From positions 1 to 37,346 of the forward strand of contig CAYXFD010000027.1 in NCBI GenBank assembly GCA_964464175.1: a stretch of DNA of 37,346 nucleotides, written 5' to 3'. Position 1 is the first letter of the stretch; every line of letters begins with the position of its first letter. The notes beneath the pieces were generated by a model, which saw nothing but the letters and a program-made list of their open reading frames with translations, did not search any database and was not told the DNA's origin. The position numbers and the translations under genes are program-made. The DNA comes from CAYXFD01 sp964464175 (GTDB lineage: Bacteria > Cloacimonadota > Cloacimonadia > Cloacimonadales > JAJBBL01). Below are positions 18,358 through 26,914 of this stretch, piece after piece.

Positions 18358-18576
18358 AAAAGGGATTTACCAGGTTTGTTCTTAGTGCCGAATTCTTTGA
18401 GATATAATAAACGACTTTAGTGCTCCACGAATAGTTTATCGCTATCTGCTTTTAGTTACTGAGCTTGTTTAGTTGAAATTACCTTCCGCTACATCCTCAA
18501 AGTGATCATTACAGACAAATAAATATTGCCTGATAGTGAGAGTAAATTATGTTTGTAGTAAAGAAGGAGTTGCCTG

Positions 18577-18984
18577 ATGACAAAAGAAGAGAAGTTGTTG
18601 AAAGAGATAGCAGAAGGTTTGAAAAATACCGACAAGGAAACGATCTACCTGCTGGACATCAAATCCTTTCAGGTTCTCAAAACCACAAGAGATCTTGAGC
18701 CGGCTATTAATCCGCATTCCGAGTTCATCCAAATCGATCCGATGTTAAAGGATATTCTGGAAATGATGGAAGACTTTGCCCTTGAACAGGATACGGAAGA
18801 GATCCAGGATCATCTCCTGCAGACACTCAAAGGGAAAGAACAAAATCTTGCCGTTGATACATTCCGGAAAACACTTCTTGATTATCCCCGTTCCAGAAAA
18901 AAATGGGATGTTTTAGAGGAAGAGTGGCTCTTAGAGCAGGCGAAAGAGATTCTGCACGATTACGATAAAGCAGGAAATAAATAG
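18577..18984 (+). CDS. UPF0158-like cytoplasmic protein of unknown function
   Basis: A 135-residue soluble acidic protein. The N-terminal half contains ETIYLLDIKSFQVLKTTRD, a strand-turn-strand typical of UPF0158 ('tyrosine-leucine-leucine-Asp...' lead-in). The C-terminal half has FRKTLLDYPRSRKKWDVLEEE followed by an acidic helix, matching the F-x-L-x-YP-x-x-R-x-x-W pattern I recall for that family. No catalytic motif, signal peptide or membrane segment is visible. AAGGAG lies 7 bases before the ATG. It stands 219 bases after the beta-helix gene and is followed by a clear intrinsic terminator, so it may be its own transcription unit. The family assignment is by motif memory and is moderately sure; the function is unknown. 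Confidence 0.75.
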   Translation: MTKEEKLLKEIAEGLKNTDKETIYLLDIKSFQVLKTTRDLEPAINPHSEFIQIDPMLKDILEMMEDFALEQDTEEIQDHLLQTLKGKEQNLAVDTFRKTLLDYPRSRKKWDVLEEEWLLEQAKEILHDYDKAGNK

Positions 18985-19014
18985 ATTATCACTATTAGGT
19001 GTTTTCAAAGAGAG

Positions 19015-19050
19015 AAGGGGAACAGAGAGTAATCCGTTCCCCTTGTTTAT
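19015..19050 (+). terminator. intrinsic terminator between convergent genes
   Basis: A perfect 9-bp stem (AAGGGGAAC with GTTCCCCTT) around a 12-base loop is followed by TTGTTTAT. It lies 31 bases after the stop of the UPF0158-like gene. The complementary A-run before the stem is weak, so it may serve mainly the plus strand, although the convergent minus-strand operon ends nearby at 19188. Confidence 0.7.
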
Positions 19051-19187
19051 GTATAACAATCAGCTATAATTCTGAGAGAGCCTGATCCGACAAATGTCCA
19101 ATCAACAGTGGATTGGCACAGAACCTGACTATACCAGCCTGCAACAACACCGTAAAGCTGCTCAGTAGAGCTTATCGCAACAGAAAC

Positions 19188-19490
19188 TCAGTTAAGAACT
19201 ATTTGAAGGATCAGAATAAGCAGCAGGATGATGAGCAGAATATTGCTCCAGAGCAGCCTGTTTTTCAATTCCTCGATCTCTCTGCGGTAATCCTGTAGCT
19301 TATTATCAAGTTTCGTGAGCATATTTTCGATAGTTTGGAACTGATCCCCATACTTCTCGAATTTTTTGGCTGTTCTGTTCACCTCGAAATCATTCAGAAA
19401 GTGTTTTACTACCTCAAAAAGAACCTTAACCAGTCCGGCAATCAGCGGTTTGCTTTCCGGAGTCTCTTTTTGTTTACTATGTTTACTCAT
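19188..19490 (-). CDS. small coiled-coil membrane protein
   Basis: A 100-residue protein with a basic N-terminus, an amphipathic or hydrophobic stretch at about 15-33, a heptad-like charged region at about 45-78 (IENMLTKLDNKLQDYRREIE) and a strongly hydrophobic C-terminal helix at about 80-99 (LLWSNILLIILLLILILQI). This looks like a tail-anchored inner-membrane protein with a cytoplasmic coiled coil. I do not recognise a family. It begins 21 bases after the PorV-like gene on the same strand, so it is probably the last gene of that operon; a role linked to the outer-membrane or secretion gene before it is only a suggestion from context. Confidence 0.65.
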   Translation of the reverse strand: MSKHSKQKETPESKPLIAGLVKVLFEVVKHFLNDFEVNRTAKKFEKYGDQFQTIENMLTKLDNKLQDYRREIEELKNRLLWSNILLIILLLILILQIVLN

Positions 19491-19511
19491 AGGTGTTATA
19501 TCCTATTCTTC

Positions 19512-20357
19512 TTAAAAACCGTAGCCAATGCCGAAATGGTGCGTATTATTCAACACGGAGTGGGTGCCCAGGGCATACTCAATGATAATGTTGCGCACAT
19601 TGAACGTAGCTCCGCAGGAGAAACTTGCCGGATGATTTCTCAGACCTACCCTGAGGTCGAGCATAGGATGAACTTCAACTTCAATCCCTCCGTGAATCTG
19701 GGTAGCTTCGCCGAAAGGTTTCTTTAACTCTATGGAAGTATTAACACCATAGTAGGGGTTGTAGGTTATCCCCATAGCCAATCTCTGAGGCAACTCGTGC
19801 CTGTTGTTCTCTCCGATTTTTGGATTATTGAGATTACTAACGGCAAAACCGAGCCGGGTACGGTGATGCAGAATCACTAAAGCTCCCAGATCAACCCCAA
19901 AAGAGGTTTCATTACCAAAACGTTCCATAGTCAGATGGTAGATATTGGCGGTATAACCGAGGTGAAATTCGGAGTGTACGTCTTTCATCAAGGTAAAAGA
20001 ATGAGAAAGGCTGTAAATCTGTTCCGACATAAGATTAACATCGAGATATTCGACATCTAATGCCTGAATACCGATCCCGACAGCACCTGCTTTTCCGGGA
20101 AGCGGCATCGTAAAAGCTGCAGTTTTGAGAATCTGAAAATCGTTGCTGAAGAGTCTCGCATAGCTGACGGAAACATGTTCTTTTGATTTTATCAGACCAG
20201 CCGGATTGTAAAACACTCCGTTCGCATCATCCGATACCGAGTAAAAAGCACCCCCCATCCCTCTTGCTCTGACAGACGGTTCATAATCATCGAAAACAGC
20301 ATTAAGTGTTGCTGAAAAGATGAAACATAGAATTAATAGACTTAATATGCACTTCAT
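19512..20357 (-). CDS. PorV/PorQ-family outer-membrane protein
   Basis: A 281-residue predicted outer-membrane beta-barrel with a signal peptide (about residues 1-19, ending SATLNA). The mature start, VRARGMGGAFYSVSDDANGVFYNPAGL, is cut here to its hallmark pieces: RGMGGA, DDANG and NPAGL. These are shared by PorV/PorQ proteins and, more distantly, by FadL channels. The rest alternates polar and hydrophobic residues as expected for strands, ending in a terminal Phe (HFGIGYGF) typical of beta-barrel assembly signals. PorV-type proteins work in type IX secretion as shuttle or sorting partners for C-terminal-domain cargo, and three proteins with such domains lie nearby. GGAGG precedes the ATG. 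The gene follows a secreted-protein gene after 100 bases. Confidence 0.82.
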   Translation of the reverse strand: MKCILSLLILCFIFSATLNAVFDDYEPSVRARGMGGAFYSVSDDANGVFYNPAGLIKSKEHVSVSYARLFSNDFQILKTAAFTMPLPGKAGAVGIGIQALDVEYLDVNLMSEQIYSLSHSFTLMKDVHSEFHLGYTANIYHLTMERFGNETSFGVDLGALVILHHRTRLGFAVSNLNNPKIGENNRHELPQRLAMGITYNPYYGVNTSIELKKPFGEATQIHGGIEVEVHPMLDLRVGLRNHPASFSCGATFNVRNIIIEYALGTHSVLNNTHHFGIGYGF

Positions 20358-20457
20358 ATTTATAATCCTCCGTTACCGTCAAACCTGCATTTTTTTGACC
20401 ATAGAGATTATTGTTTCTTCTCTGTGCCTGAAAACGCCGGATGACAGTAATTCATTT

Positions 20458-23400
20458 TTATTTTAAAGGTGATCCGATAACAATCGGTGCATTAGCTGTT
20501 TTCTTCTTACCTGTTTCCCGGTCAATGACCTCCAGGTGGCAGATATACAATCCGATTGGAAGAATACGATTACTACGGTCTCTGCCGTTCCAGTGATAAT
20601 AATTGATCCCGTTTTGGCTGGCGAGGATTTCATTTTTGGGAGTGTACATCAATTTTCCTTCGGCATTGTAGATGCGAATTATCGCCTTATTACCAGCCTC
20701 CGAAAAATAACCGATCGAGATTTTTTCTCCATCCCAGGGATTGAAAGGAGTCGGGGGTATTCTCAGCAGAGCCTGATGGGAATCCACCGGATAAGTATAA
20801 CTTAATTCATTTCCCTCTTCATCAAGATCCTGGAAAGAGAACAGACCGGTATCATCTTCAGCAAAGATCTCGATCTGAACAATTGTTCCTTGTGGCTGAC
20901 CGGGAATAAACCCGCGGTAAGAATTAACTCCTACGGAATCCATAACAGCTTCGTATCTCTGGGCTCGATAATTAAGGTAATAATAGATACGAGTATCGAC
21001 TATCTTTACCTCAGGATCGAGGGCAGGGGATATGATCGAAGCGGTTACGGAAAGAGAATCGCCCGGCTCGGGACTGGTAAAAGCGACATTGTAAACAACA
21101 GGTCTTCTTTTCATGATCTGTATACGGCGGGAAGCTGTCGTTACATTACCGTCGTTATCTGTCGCCTTAACAGTAACGATATAATTATCTTCCAGATCGG
21201 TATAGGTGTCTAAAGAGGGAATATCAACGCTGTACACATCGCTTCCCGTAAAATGCATCAGAGTGTCATACTCTGTAACAGCAGATTCTAATCTATACGT
21301 CAATTCCACACTCTCGATTTCCCCATCGTAATCAAAAACAACCGCTTTGACGGTTACCGGATCATCTACATAAGGAATACCGACATAGGGGTTCTCAGGT
21401 TCCCAGTAAATATCCTCGATAACCGGTTCCGAGATATCTATTACGATGTCATCCTGATAGCCGGGAATAAGCTGAGCCTGATTATTGTAAACTCCAACCG
21501 CTCCTCTTGCCTGGATAGGTACACCCCGGACAAGCCTGGTAACATCTATACCGGTTGTATCCCAAACCCTGACCGTTAATCTCCTGCCGGCTTCATCTTC
21601 TATATTAACATTGTGACCGCCACCGGCATAATAGGGGTTCTCATAAAGGGTTCCACTGACCTGCACCGTTGTTCCTTCCCATTTCTGGTAATTCTGGGCA
21701 TCTACTATGGTTAAGGGTATAGTGTAAGGATCAACTGAAATGCCGGTTTCCAGCACAGTATAGGTAAATTCCGTAATCTGAACTATCCCCTGATAAGAAC
21801 CTACGGTTCCGGTTACCAGCAACTTATGACCTCTCTGGATATTTCCGTCTAAGGTATAATCAAACAGCATTATCCCTCTGTTGTTATCAACTATAGGATC
21901 AATGGGATCGTCCTGAACAAAAGCATTCAGCATAGAGCCATGAGTTTTGCCCGACCCGATCATTACCACAGCCTGAACAGTAACTGTTCTTCCGTTATAA
22001 TAATCGAAATTGTCTCTGATATCGGCAAGTCTGGTATATCCTATCTGATATATAGCGGTTGCGATACTGCTCGGATTCATCTCATCCTTGAAAGCTCTTG
22101 CTTTGATAGTTGTAGTCTCGGAAATGTTAATTGGTTCGGTAAAAAGACTGGAACTCTGGGTCGGTTCACTGCCGTCTGTTGTATAATAGATCATTGCGTC
22201 TTCCGTGACAGTGTTGATCGAGACATTAACCGGATCAATAGACTGACCGGCAGGTGGTGAAAATGAGGGTGTTGCCACCGTATTGGGAGGAAGAACTTCG
22301 CCAAAGTCATCTAACGATCTTGCCGAAATAAAGAATCCGATAGGTTCTGCTGTCCGGGCATTGGCCAGCCCTGTCAAATCAACAGCCTCTTCCGGCAGTT
22401 CAGTGCCGATATAGTCAACGTTATAGAAAGTTGCCCGAAAATCTATCGTAGCAGTTCCGTCGGTTATCGGATAGACTTCACCGTTAGCAAAGGCAGCAGT
22501 GCCGTCTGCTCCGGGGAAAGTTACATTTCTGATAGTAACCAACTGGGCATCATAGTCTGCATAATTACCGGCAAAATCTTCAGCTGTGATAACTTCCGGG
22601 ATGATAACATTACCTGTTGAATTCGCCGGACCTGGATCGGCAGCAGGGAGAAACTGCATCATGTTTCCGTATGATCCAAGTGTTCCGGTCATATTTACTA
22701 TACCGTCACCTACATTGTAAGAGGTGGTTATAATGCCATTATCGTCGTCTATGAGGATAGCTGATGTATCGTCCTGAATGTATTTTTGATTTCTAAAACT
22801 CTGCTGATAAGTCAAAACAACTTCACCGGTAATTCGATAAAGTGTTCCGTCTTGACTCCCTCCCCTCAGGGCAGCTATATTGGAGACTTCGATCGTTTGC
22901 ACGAAAACATAGCTTGCAGAAGCAATAATACTCGGATTCCACTCATCTTTGAAAGCTCTTGCCCGGATTGTTGTATTCTCGGATATCTCTATTGGGTTTT
23001 CCGGGTCAAATAAGGGTGAGTCTTGTGTAGGTTCACTATTATCAGTTGTGTAATGAATTGTTGCATCTTCGGTAAAGGAAGTTATCGATACAGATATCGG
23101 TTCGTAATATGTCCCTGCGGGAGGTGAAAAAGAAGGGGTAGAAACGGTGGGAACACCATTTCCCGTATATCCCGTCCAGGAGATATTATCGATCACCAGC
23201 TGCCGGTTTTGTTCGCCGCCGGTGATATGTCTGATCTCTAAGGTGAAATCATCTTCAACGTTAATATCGGTCACCTCGAAGATATGGATCGTATCCTCAG
23301 CTCCGGAAGCGGCTCCAAACTCAATAGACGTTCCTTTTGACTCTCCGTTAATGAATAGCTCGACCTGTCTGACACCGGTCGAAGTATGAGCTTTTCTCAT

Positions 23401-23688
23401 ATCAACGGAAAAATTGCCGATACCGCCCGGGATAAGTCCCGAATAAATAGTACTCCCATCACCTGATCTTCTCAGCATCAGTCCGTTACCGTCGATCGGA
23501 AACTCCTGTTGATTCCTGGAATGAACAAAATTCCAGGTATTGCCGTTATTTCCGACGAATGAACCGTCAATATAGGAAACACCGGTATAGTCAAAATTAT
23601 CGAATGTTTCTAATCCTTGCCCATTAAGACCCAAAATACCTGTGGCAAGTAATAGAAAGACGACAATTGTTATCTTTGATTGTCTCAT
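20458..23688 (-). CDS. secreted multidomain protein: duplicated chitobiase-C/OB units, Ig-like domain and FlgD-like C-terminus
   Basis: A 1076-residue exported protein with a signal peptide (about residues 1-24). An N-terminal beta-sandwich occupies about 25-170. Two copies of a CHB_HEX_C-like domain follow, at about 187-262 and 475-550, both starting SFSPPAG and sharing IYYTTD/IHYTTD, SEPTQ and RAFKDE(W/M)NPS. After each comes an OB-fold-like domain with IQDD or VQDD motifs, and a third OB-like unit covers about 660-740. An Ig-like domain (about 745-850) leads to a C-terminal FlgD-Ig module (PPTPFNPWDG, IYNAEGKLMY, HWNGRDRSNRILPIGLY). No nuclease or glycosidase active site is evident, so it is probably a surface or adhesive protein. 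Its ATG overlaps the lspA stop (ATGA), with GGAGAG upstream, so the two are translationally coupled. Confidence 0.85.
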   Translation of the reverse strand: MRQSKITIVVFLLLATGILGLNGQGLETFDNFDYTGVSYIDGSFVGNNGNTWNFVHSRNQQEFPIDGNGLMLRRSGDGSTIYSGLIPGGIGNFSVDMRKAHTSTGVRQVELFINGESKGTSIEFGAASGAEDTIHIFEVTDINVEDDFTLEIRHITGGEQNRQLVIDNISWTGYTGNGVPTVSTPSFSPPAGTYYEPISVSITSFTEDATIHYTTDNSEPTQDSPLFDPENPIEISENTTIRARAFKDEWNPSIIASASYVFVQTIEVSNIAALRGGSQDGTLYRITGEVVLTYQQSFRNQKYIQDDTSAILIDDDNGIITTSYNVGDGIVNMTGTLGSYGNMMQFLPAADPGPANSTGNVIIPEVITAEDFAGNYADYDAQLVTIRNVTFPGADGTAAFANGEVYPITDGTATIDFRATFYNVDYIGTELPEEAVDLTGLANARTAEPIGFFISARSLDDFGEVLPPNTVATPSFSPPAGQSIDPVNVSINTVTEDAMIYYTTDGSEPTQSSSLFTEPINISETTTIKARAFKDEMNPSSIATAIYQIGYTRLADIRDNFDYYNGRTVTVQAVVMIGSGKTHGSMLNAFVQDDPIDPIVDNNRGIMLFDYTLDGNIQRGHKLLVTGTVGSYQGIVQITEFTYTVLETGISVDPYTIPLTIVDAQNYQKWEGTTVQVSGTLYENPYYAGGGHNVNIEDEAGRRLTVRVWDTTGIDVTRLVRGVPIQARGAVGVYNNQAQLIPGYQDDIVIDISEPVIEDIYWEPENPYVGIPYVDDPVTVKAVVFDYDGEIESVELTYRLESAVTEYDTLMHFTGSDVYSVDIPSLDTYTDLEDNYIVTVKATDNDGNVTTASRRIQIMKRRPVVYNVAFTSPEPGDSLSVTASIISPALDPEVKIVDTRIYYYLNYRAQRYEAVMDSVGVNSYRGFIPGQPQGTIVQIEIFAEDDTGLFSFQDLDEEGNELSYTYPVDSHQALLRIPPTPFNPWDGEKISIGYFSEAGNKAIIRIYNAEGKLMYTPKNEILASQNGINYYHWNGRDRSNRILPIGLYICHLEVIDRETGKKKTANAPIVIGSPLK

Positions 23689-24242
23689 AAACTCTCCTCT
23701 ATTGTTTTCATAGCAAAATTTTGATTCTCACCCTCTTTTTCCTTTGCCGGGAAAAAGATATCAATCAGCAGCAACATGACCGCCAAAACTATAGCACTGT
23801 CTGCAATATTAAAGACAGGCCATCTTTCCATAATGAAAGTAAAGAACTTGAAATCGAAAAAATCAATTACAGCACCGTAGGCAATCCGGTCAATCAAATT
23901 TCCTACAGCTCCCCCTAAGATCAGGGCATAGGCATATTGAACAATTCTTCTGTTTCTCTTTGATAACAGATAGAGAAATATCACGATCGCCAGAGAGGAA
24001 GAGATAATAAAAAAAAGCCGGTTAACAGCATTACTCCCTAAGGATAAGCTAAACGCCGCACCGGGATTAGTCACCAGGGTTATCCGGAAAAAGTCTCCCA
24101 AAACCGAAATCGATTCTCCAATATTCAGATTGGACTTTACCCGCAGCTTCGTTGCCTGGTCAAGTAACAGGATCAATACCGTAACCCATAAGAAATAATA
24201 TCTCTTTTCCAAAATAAGGGTGGTTTCTTCACAAGCATTCAT
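23685..24242 (-). CDS. lspA: lipoprotein signal peptidase (signal peptidase II)
   Basis: Inner-membrane aspartic protease that removes signal peptides from diacylglyceryl-modified prolipoproteins. The 185-residue sequence shows four hydrophobic segments (about 15-28, 74-93, 101-118, 145-163). The family motifs are TNPGAAFS (58-65), GNLIDR with catalytic Asp118, and FNIADS with catalytic Asp148. The C-terminus runs on as a charged cytoplasmic tail of about 20 residues. It lies 27 bases after the DksA-type gene and overlaps the next secreted-protein gene by four bases. A purine-rich GAGAGAAAAGAG stretch precedes the ATG. Being in the middle of the operon, it is probably expressed with its neighbours. 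Confidence 0.95.
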   Translation of the reverse strand: MNACEETTLILEKRYYFLWVTVLILLLDQATKLRVKSNLNIGESISVLGDFFRITLVTNPGAAFSLSLGSNAVNRLFFIISSSLAIVIFLYLLSKRNRRIVQYAYALILGGAVGNLIDRIAYGAVIDFFDFKFFTFIMERWPVFNIADSAIVLAVMLLLIDIFFPAKEKEGENQNFAMKTIEESL

Positions 24243-24269
24243 ACTCTTTTCTCTCTCAACTCTTTTGGC

Positions 24270-24668
24270 TCATCTTCTCCGCTTCTTCTTGTCTTCTTCG
24301 ATAGTTTTGCATTTAATGCACATCTTGGCGAAGGGGACTATTTTCAGTCTTTCTTCTTCAATGAAACAGCCACACATTTCACAGAGACCATAGCTCTTCT
24401 CAAAGATCCTCTTCAAAGCCTGATTTAACTTCTTTAACTTCTCCTGTTGAGTCTCCAGCATATAGACTTCCTTTTCCTGATAGTCAGCATCAGATCCCTG
24501 ATCAGCCTGATGAGTAGAGTAAGATGATAAATCACCATTCTCATTCTTCAGACCTTTTCTCTGTGAATCATTTATATCTCTGATAATTTTTAAGGTCTCT
24601 TCTCTCTCTTTGAGGAGAAGTTTTTCGAATTGTTGAAGCTTCCTTTTTGTCAGTACTTTCTCTTTCAT
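24270..24668 (-). CDS. DksA/TraR-family zinc-finger protein
   Basis: A 132-residue protein with an N-terminal coiled coil (about 5-90) and a C-terminal C4 zinc finger: Cys96, Cys99, Cys117 and Cys120 (LCEMCG and MCIKCK). Family members bind the secondary channel of RNA polymerase and modulate initiation, often together with ppGpp. The acidic tip region reads DLSSYSTHQADQGSDADYQ, closer to the YocK/YteA-type variants than to E. coli DksA, so the in vivo role is not certain. The basic KKKRRR tail is notable. It sits 11 bases after punA and 27 before lspA in the same operon; lspA following a DksA/TraR-type gene is an arrangement I recall from other genomes. Confidence 0.88.
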   Translation of the reverse strand: MKEKVLTKRKLQQFEKLLLKEREETLKIIRDINDSQRKGLKNENGDLSSYSTHQADQGSDADYQEKEVYMLETQQEKLKKLNQALKRIFEKSYGLCEMCGCFIEEERLKIVPFAKMCIKCKTIEEDKKKRRR

Positions 24669-24679
24669 TACTTATACTC

Positions 24680-25522
24680 CTAAACTATGTTTATCCTTAC
24701 TTCTTCTATAGTTTTGTGTAATAACTCCGACAGTTCCTCGTAAGAACTCCGGGCTGTTTTCTCAATATCTTTCTGTTGATGACTCTCCCCGTGAAAGAGA
24801 TTACTCATATTCGTAACTATCGAAAACCCTAACAATTCTAACCGGCTCTGGACTCCGACAATCACTTCCGGTACTGTTGACATACCTACTAAGTCTGCTC
24901 CCCACTGGGCAAAAGTACGGCATTCGCTTTTTGACTCCAGGCTCGGTCCGCTTACAGCAAGATATACTCCCCTTGCCAGATCAATTTTTAGTTTTTCGGC
25001 AACCTGCGAGGCAATCTCCCGCAGTCTCTGAGAGTAAGGTTCATTCAAACTGGGAAATCTATCTCCGAAATAATCATCATGCTGACCGATCAAGGGATTT
25101 ATCCCCATAAAATTGATGTGATCTTCCAGTAAGACAATATTACCGGGTCGAAGGTTTTCCTTGAGACTTCCGGCTGCATTGGTAACGATCAAAAACTGTA
25201 CCCCCAATTCCTTCATTACTCTCACCGGAAAAGTGACCTGTTCCATGGTATAACCTTCATAATAATGAAAACGCCCCTGCATGATAAGCATTTTTTTATT
25301 GCCGAAATCACCCAACATAAGTTGACCCCGATGGGAAGGAGCGGTTGAAACAGGAAAGCCGGGTATCTCTTTATAAGGTATGACAATCCCGCCTTCTACT
25401 TTATCTGTTAAAGAACTCAATCCGGTACCTAAGATCAAGCCACCCTCAGGCTGTACTCCGGTTTTCTCCAATATATAGTCAGCAGCCTGTTTGATCATCT
25501 TAATTTTTTCTTTCATCATCAT
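24680..25522 (-). CDS. punA: purine-nucleoside phosphorylase (trimeric, PNP type I)
   Basis: Purine salvage enzyme that cleaves inosine or guanosine with phosphate to give the base and ribose-1-phosphate. Motifs across 280 residues: the phosphate loop GTGLSS (32-37), SHRG (63-66), QGRFHYYEGY (82-91), TNAAG (114-118), the base/ribose region GPSLES with Glu196, MSTVPEV (214-220) and Asn238 in TNMSN, equivalent to the purine-binding Glu and Asn of the mammalian-type enzyme. Three ATGs in a row start the gene (25522, 25519, 25516), with GAGAGAAG upstream; which is used cannot be told. It lies 28 bases after yggT, and with tdk upstream makes a nucleoside-salvage pair. Confidence 0.95.
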   Translation of the reverse strand: MMMKEKIKMIKQAADYILEKTGVQPEGGLILGTGLSSLTDKVEGGIVIPYKEIPGFPVSTAPSHRGQLMLGDFGNKKMLIMQGRFHYYEGYTMEQVTFPVRVMKELGVQFLIVTNAAGSLKENLRPGNIVLLEDHINFMGINPLIGQHDDYFGDRFPSLNEPYSQRLREIASQVAEKLKIDLARGVYLAVSGPSLESKSECRTFAQWGADLVGMSTVPEVIVGVQSRLELLGFSIVTNMSNLFHGESHQQKDIEKTARSSYEELSELLHKTIEEVRINIV

Positions 25523-25550
25523 GTAAAACTTCTCTCTTTCATGGAATAAC

Positions 25551-25805
25551 TTAACCGATAAAAACTACTCTGATAAACGATCTTACGATAATCTGGATCA
25601 ATAAGATAGCAATAATCGGTGACACATCTATCCCGGGCAAGGGAATGATACGGCGAATAGGGGCTAACACCGGTTCGGTCAAATTGACCAACACGCGGTA
25701 CAGATTACTCTGCGGATCGGGTGAAAACCAGGAGATAATAGCCCTGATGATTATCAGTAAGATATAGATGTCTGTTAACCTTAACAGGAAGTGACCGATA
25801 TTCAT
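25551..25805 (-). CDS. yggT: YggT-family membrane protein
   Basis: An 84-residue integral membrane protein with two hydrophobic segments (about 8-25 and 62-82). They flank the family signature: IIRAIISWFSPDP, then L..LTEPVLAPIRRIIP, then GIDVSPIIAILLIQII. It matches one YGGT repeat. The molecular function is not established; relatives have been tied to osmotic shock tolerance and to chloroplast or cell-division processes. Its start codon overlaps the tdk stop by four bases (ATGA), implying translational coupling. Confidence 0.92.
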   Translation of the reverse strand: MNIGHFLLRLTDIYILLIIIRAIISWFSPDPQSNLYRVLVNLTEPVLAPIRRIIPLPGIDVSPIIAILLIQIIVRSFIRVVFIG

Positions 25806-26362
25806 GATCCCACCTTATGGCAATTACGGCAACGGGCTTCATAAATGTCCGCAGCACCGACGATCACTTTCTTCTTATCTTTGATCAATCTCTGCGTTCT
25901 GTTTGCCGGATTACCACACTGCATGCAAATTGCCATAGTTTTGGTGATATACTCGGCTATTGCCAGCAAATCGGGCATCTGTCCAAATGGTTTACCACGG
26001 TAATCCTGATCAAGACCGGCAACGATCACTCTTTTCCCGCTATCAGCAAAATCATTACAGATATCTACTATCTTGTCGTCGAGAAAGTGTACTTCATCAA
26101 TCGCTACAATCTGGGTATCCTGCTCCACAAGTTTTAACAGCTCCGAGGCTTTTTTTATATTCTCGGAAGGCATCATAAGCTTACTGTGAGATACAATATG
26201 ATACTCATCGTAACGATTATCGATTTCCGGCTTGAAAACCTGAAATTTCTGCTTGGCATATTCCGCCCGACGTACCCGTCTGATCAATTCTTCTGTCTTA
26301 CCGCTGAACATACTGCCACAGATCACTTCAATCCAGCCGGTACGATGATTTATAATGTTCAT
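25802..26362 (-). CDS. tdk: thymidine kinase
   Basis: Type II thymidine kinase, which phosphorylates thymidine to dTMP with ATP (pyrimidine salvage). In the 186-residue protein the P-loop GSMFSGKT lies at 16-23, the catalytic Glu90 in AIDEVHF, the GLDQDYRG segment near 116-123, and four zinc-binding cysteines at 146, 149, 178 and 181 (CMQC and CRNC). The lasso-loop region carries the usual thymidine-binding VGAADIYEA. I chose the ATG at 26362 because AGGAG lies 9 bases upstream; an in-frame TTG at 26410 would add 16 residues but overlaps a likely -35 box. It is the first gene of the long minus-strand operon. Confidence 0.95.
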   Translation of the reverse strand: MNIINHRTGWIEVICGSMFSGKTEELIRRVRRAEYAKQKFQVFKPEIDNRYDEYHIVSHSKLMMPSENIKKASELLKLVEQDTQIVAIDEVHFLDDKIVDICNDFADSGKRVIVAGLDQDYRGKPFGQMPDLLAIAEYITKTMAICMQCGNPANRTQRLIKDKKKVIVGAADIYEARCRNCHKVGS

Positions 26363-26381
26363 GATACTAAACTCCTGATAC

Positions 26382-26410
26382 TTGATATTCAACAGATGGT
26401 TTTGTGTCAA
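26382..26410 (-). promoter_or_regulatory. sigma-70-like promoter for the tdk operon
   Basis: On the minus strand, a perfect TTGACA (26405-26410) and TATCAA (26382-26387) are 17 bases apart, 20 bases before the tdk start codon. The spacing leaves a very short leader of roughly a dozen bases that still includes the AGGAG site. It would drive tdk and the seven genes behind it. Confidence 0.5.
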
Positions 26411-26717
26411 TTTATTTATGGTATTCTCCTCTCCGCCTGATTCTATTCAGAAACCTGATAATCATACACTCCGGAGAGCTCACAAAGGGGTGGATAACTA
26501 GGCTCTTCTCCCGCTAAAACCTGCTCTCTTAAAAACTGCTTTGCCCATCTGTTTTGAGACACGCATCTCCTCTCTCCGGGCTCATCTTTCCTACCGGTAA
26601 ATGATCCCTTTGCTGGAAACAATGATCCCGCATCGCTTTCTGTGTACGCTGTTGCAACGAATACTTTCCCCTGCCGGAAGATTGCCGCAATTTTGATTTT
26701 TCTAATTGCTGTCTATG

Positions 26718-26779
26718 ATAAATCAGAGAGTAATTCCTCAGTTAACCCGATCCGACTTAGGAGTTACTCTCTGATTTAT
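26718..26779. repeat. 21-bp inverted repeat (large hairpin)
   Basis: ATAAATCAGAGAGTAATTCCT (26718-26738, given here as its outer 16 plus inner 5 bases) is mirrored at 26759-26779 with a single mismatch, around a spacer of 20 bases. In RNA the mismatch could form a G-U pair. No T-run follows. It could be a bidirectional terminator, a small non-autonomous element or a protein-binding site. Only one copy lies in the window. Confidence 0.75.
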
Positions 26780-26914
26780 GAATGATAGCCACTCGTTGCG
26801 ATAACCGGAAATTCGGTTAATCAAGGGGAAAAAATAAGGGAGAAAAGGAACTTCGTATCGAATAATCAGGGTAACCGGACTTTTTTATTGACCTCTTGCA
26901 GGCCATATTTTAAC

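Noticed and set aside
26363..26410. 16-residue N-terminal extension of thymidine kinase from a TTG codon
   Set aside because: The TTG belongs to a perfect TTGACA -35 box, and the internal ATG has a much better ribosome binding site.
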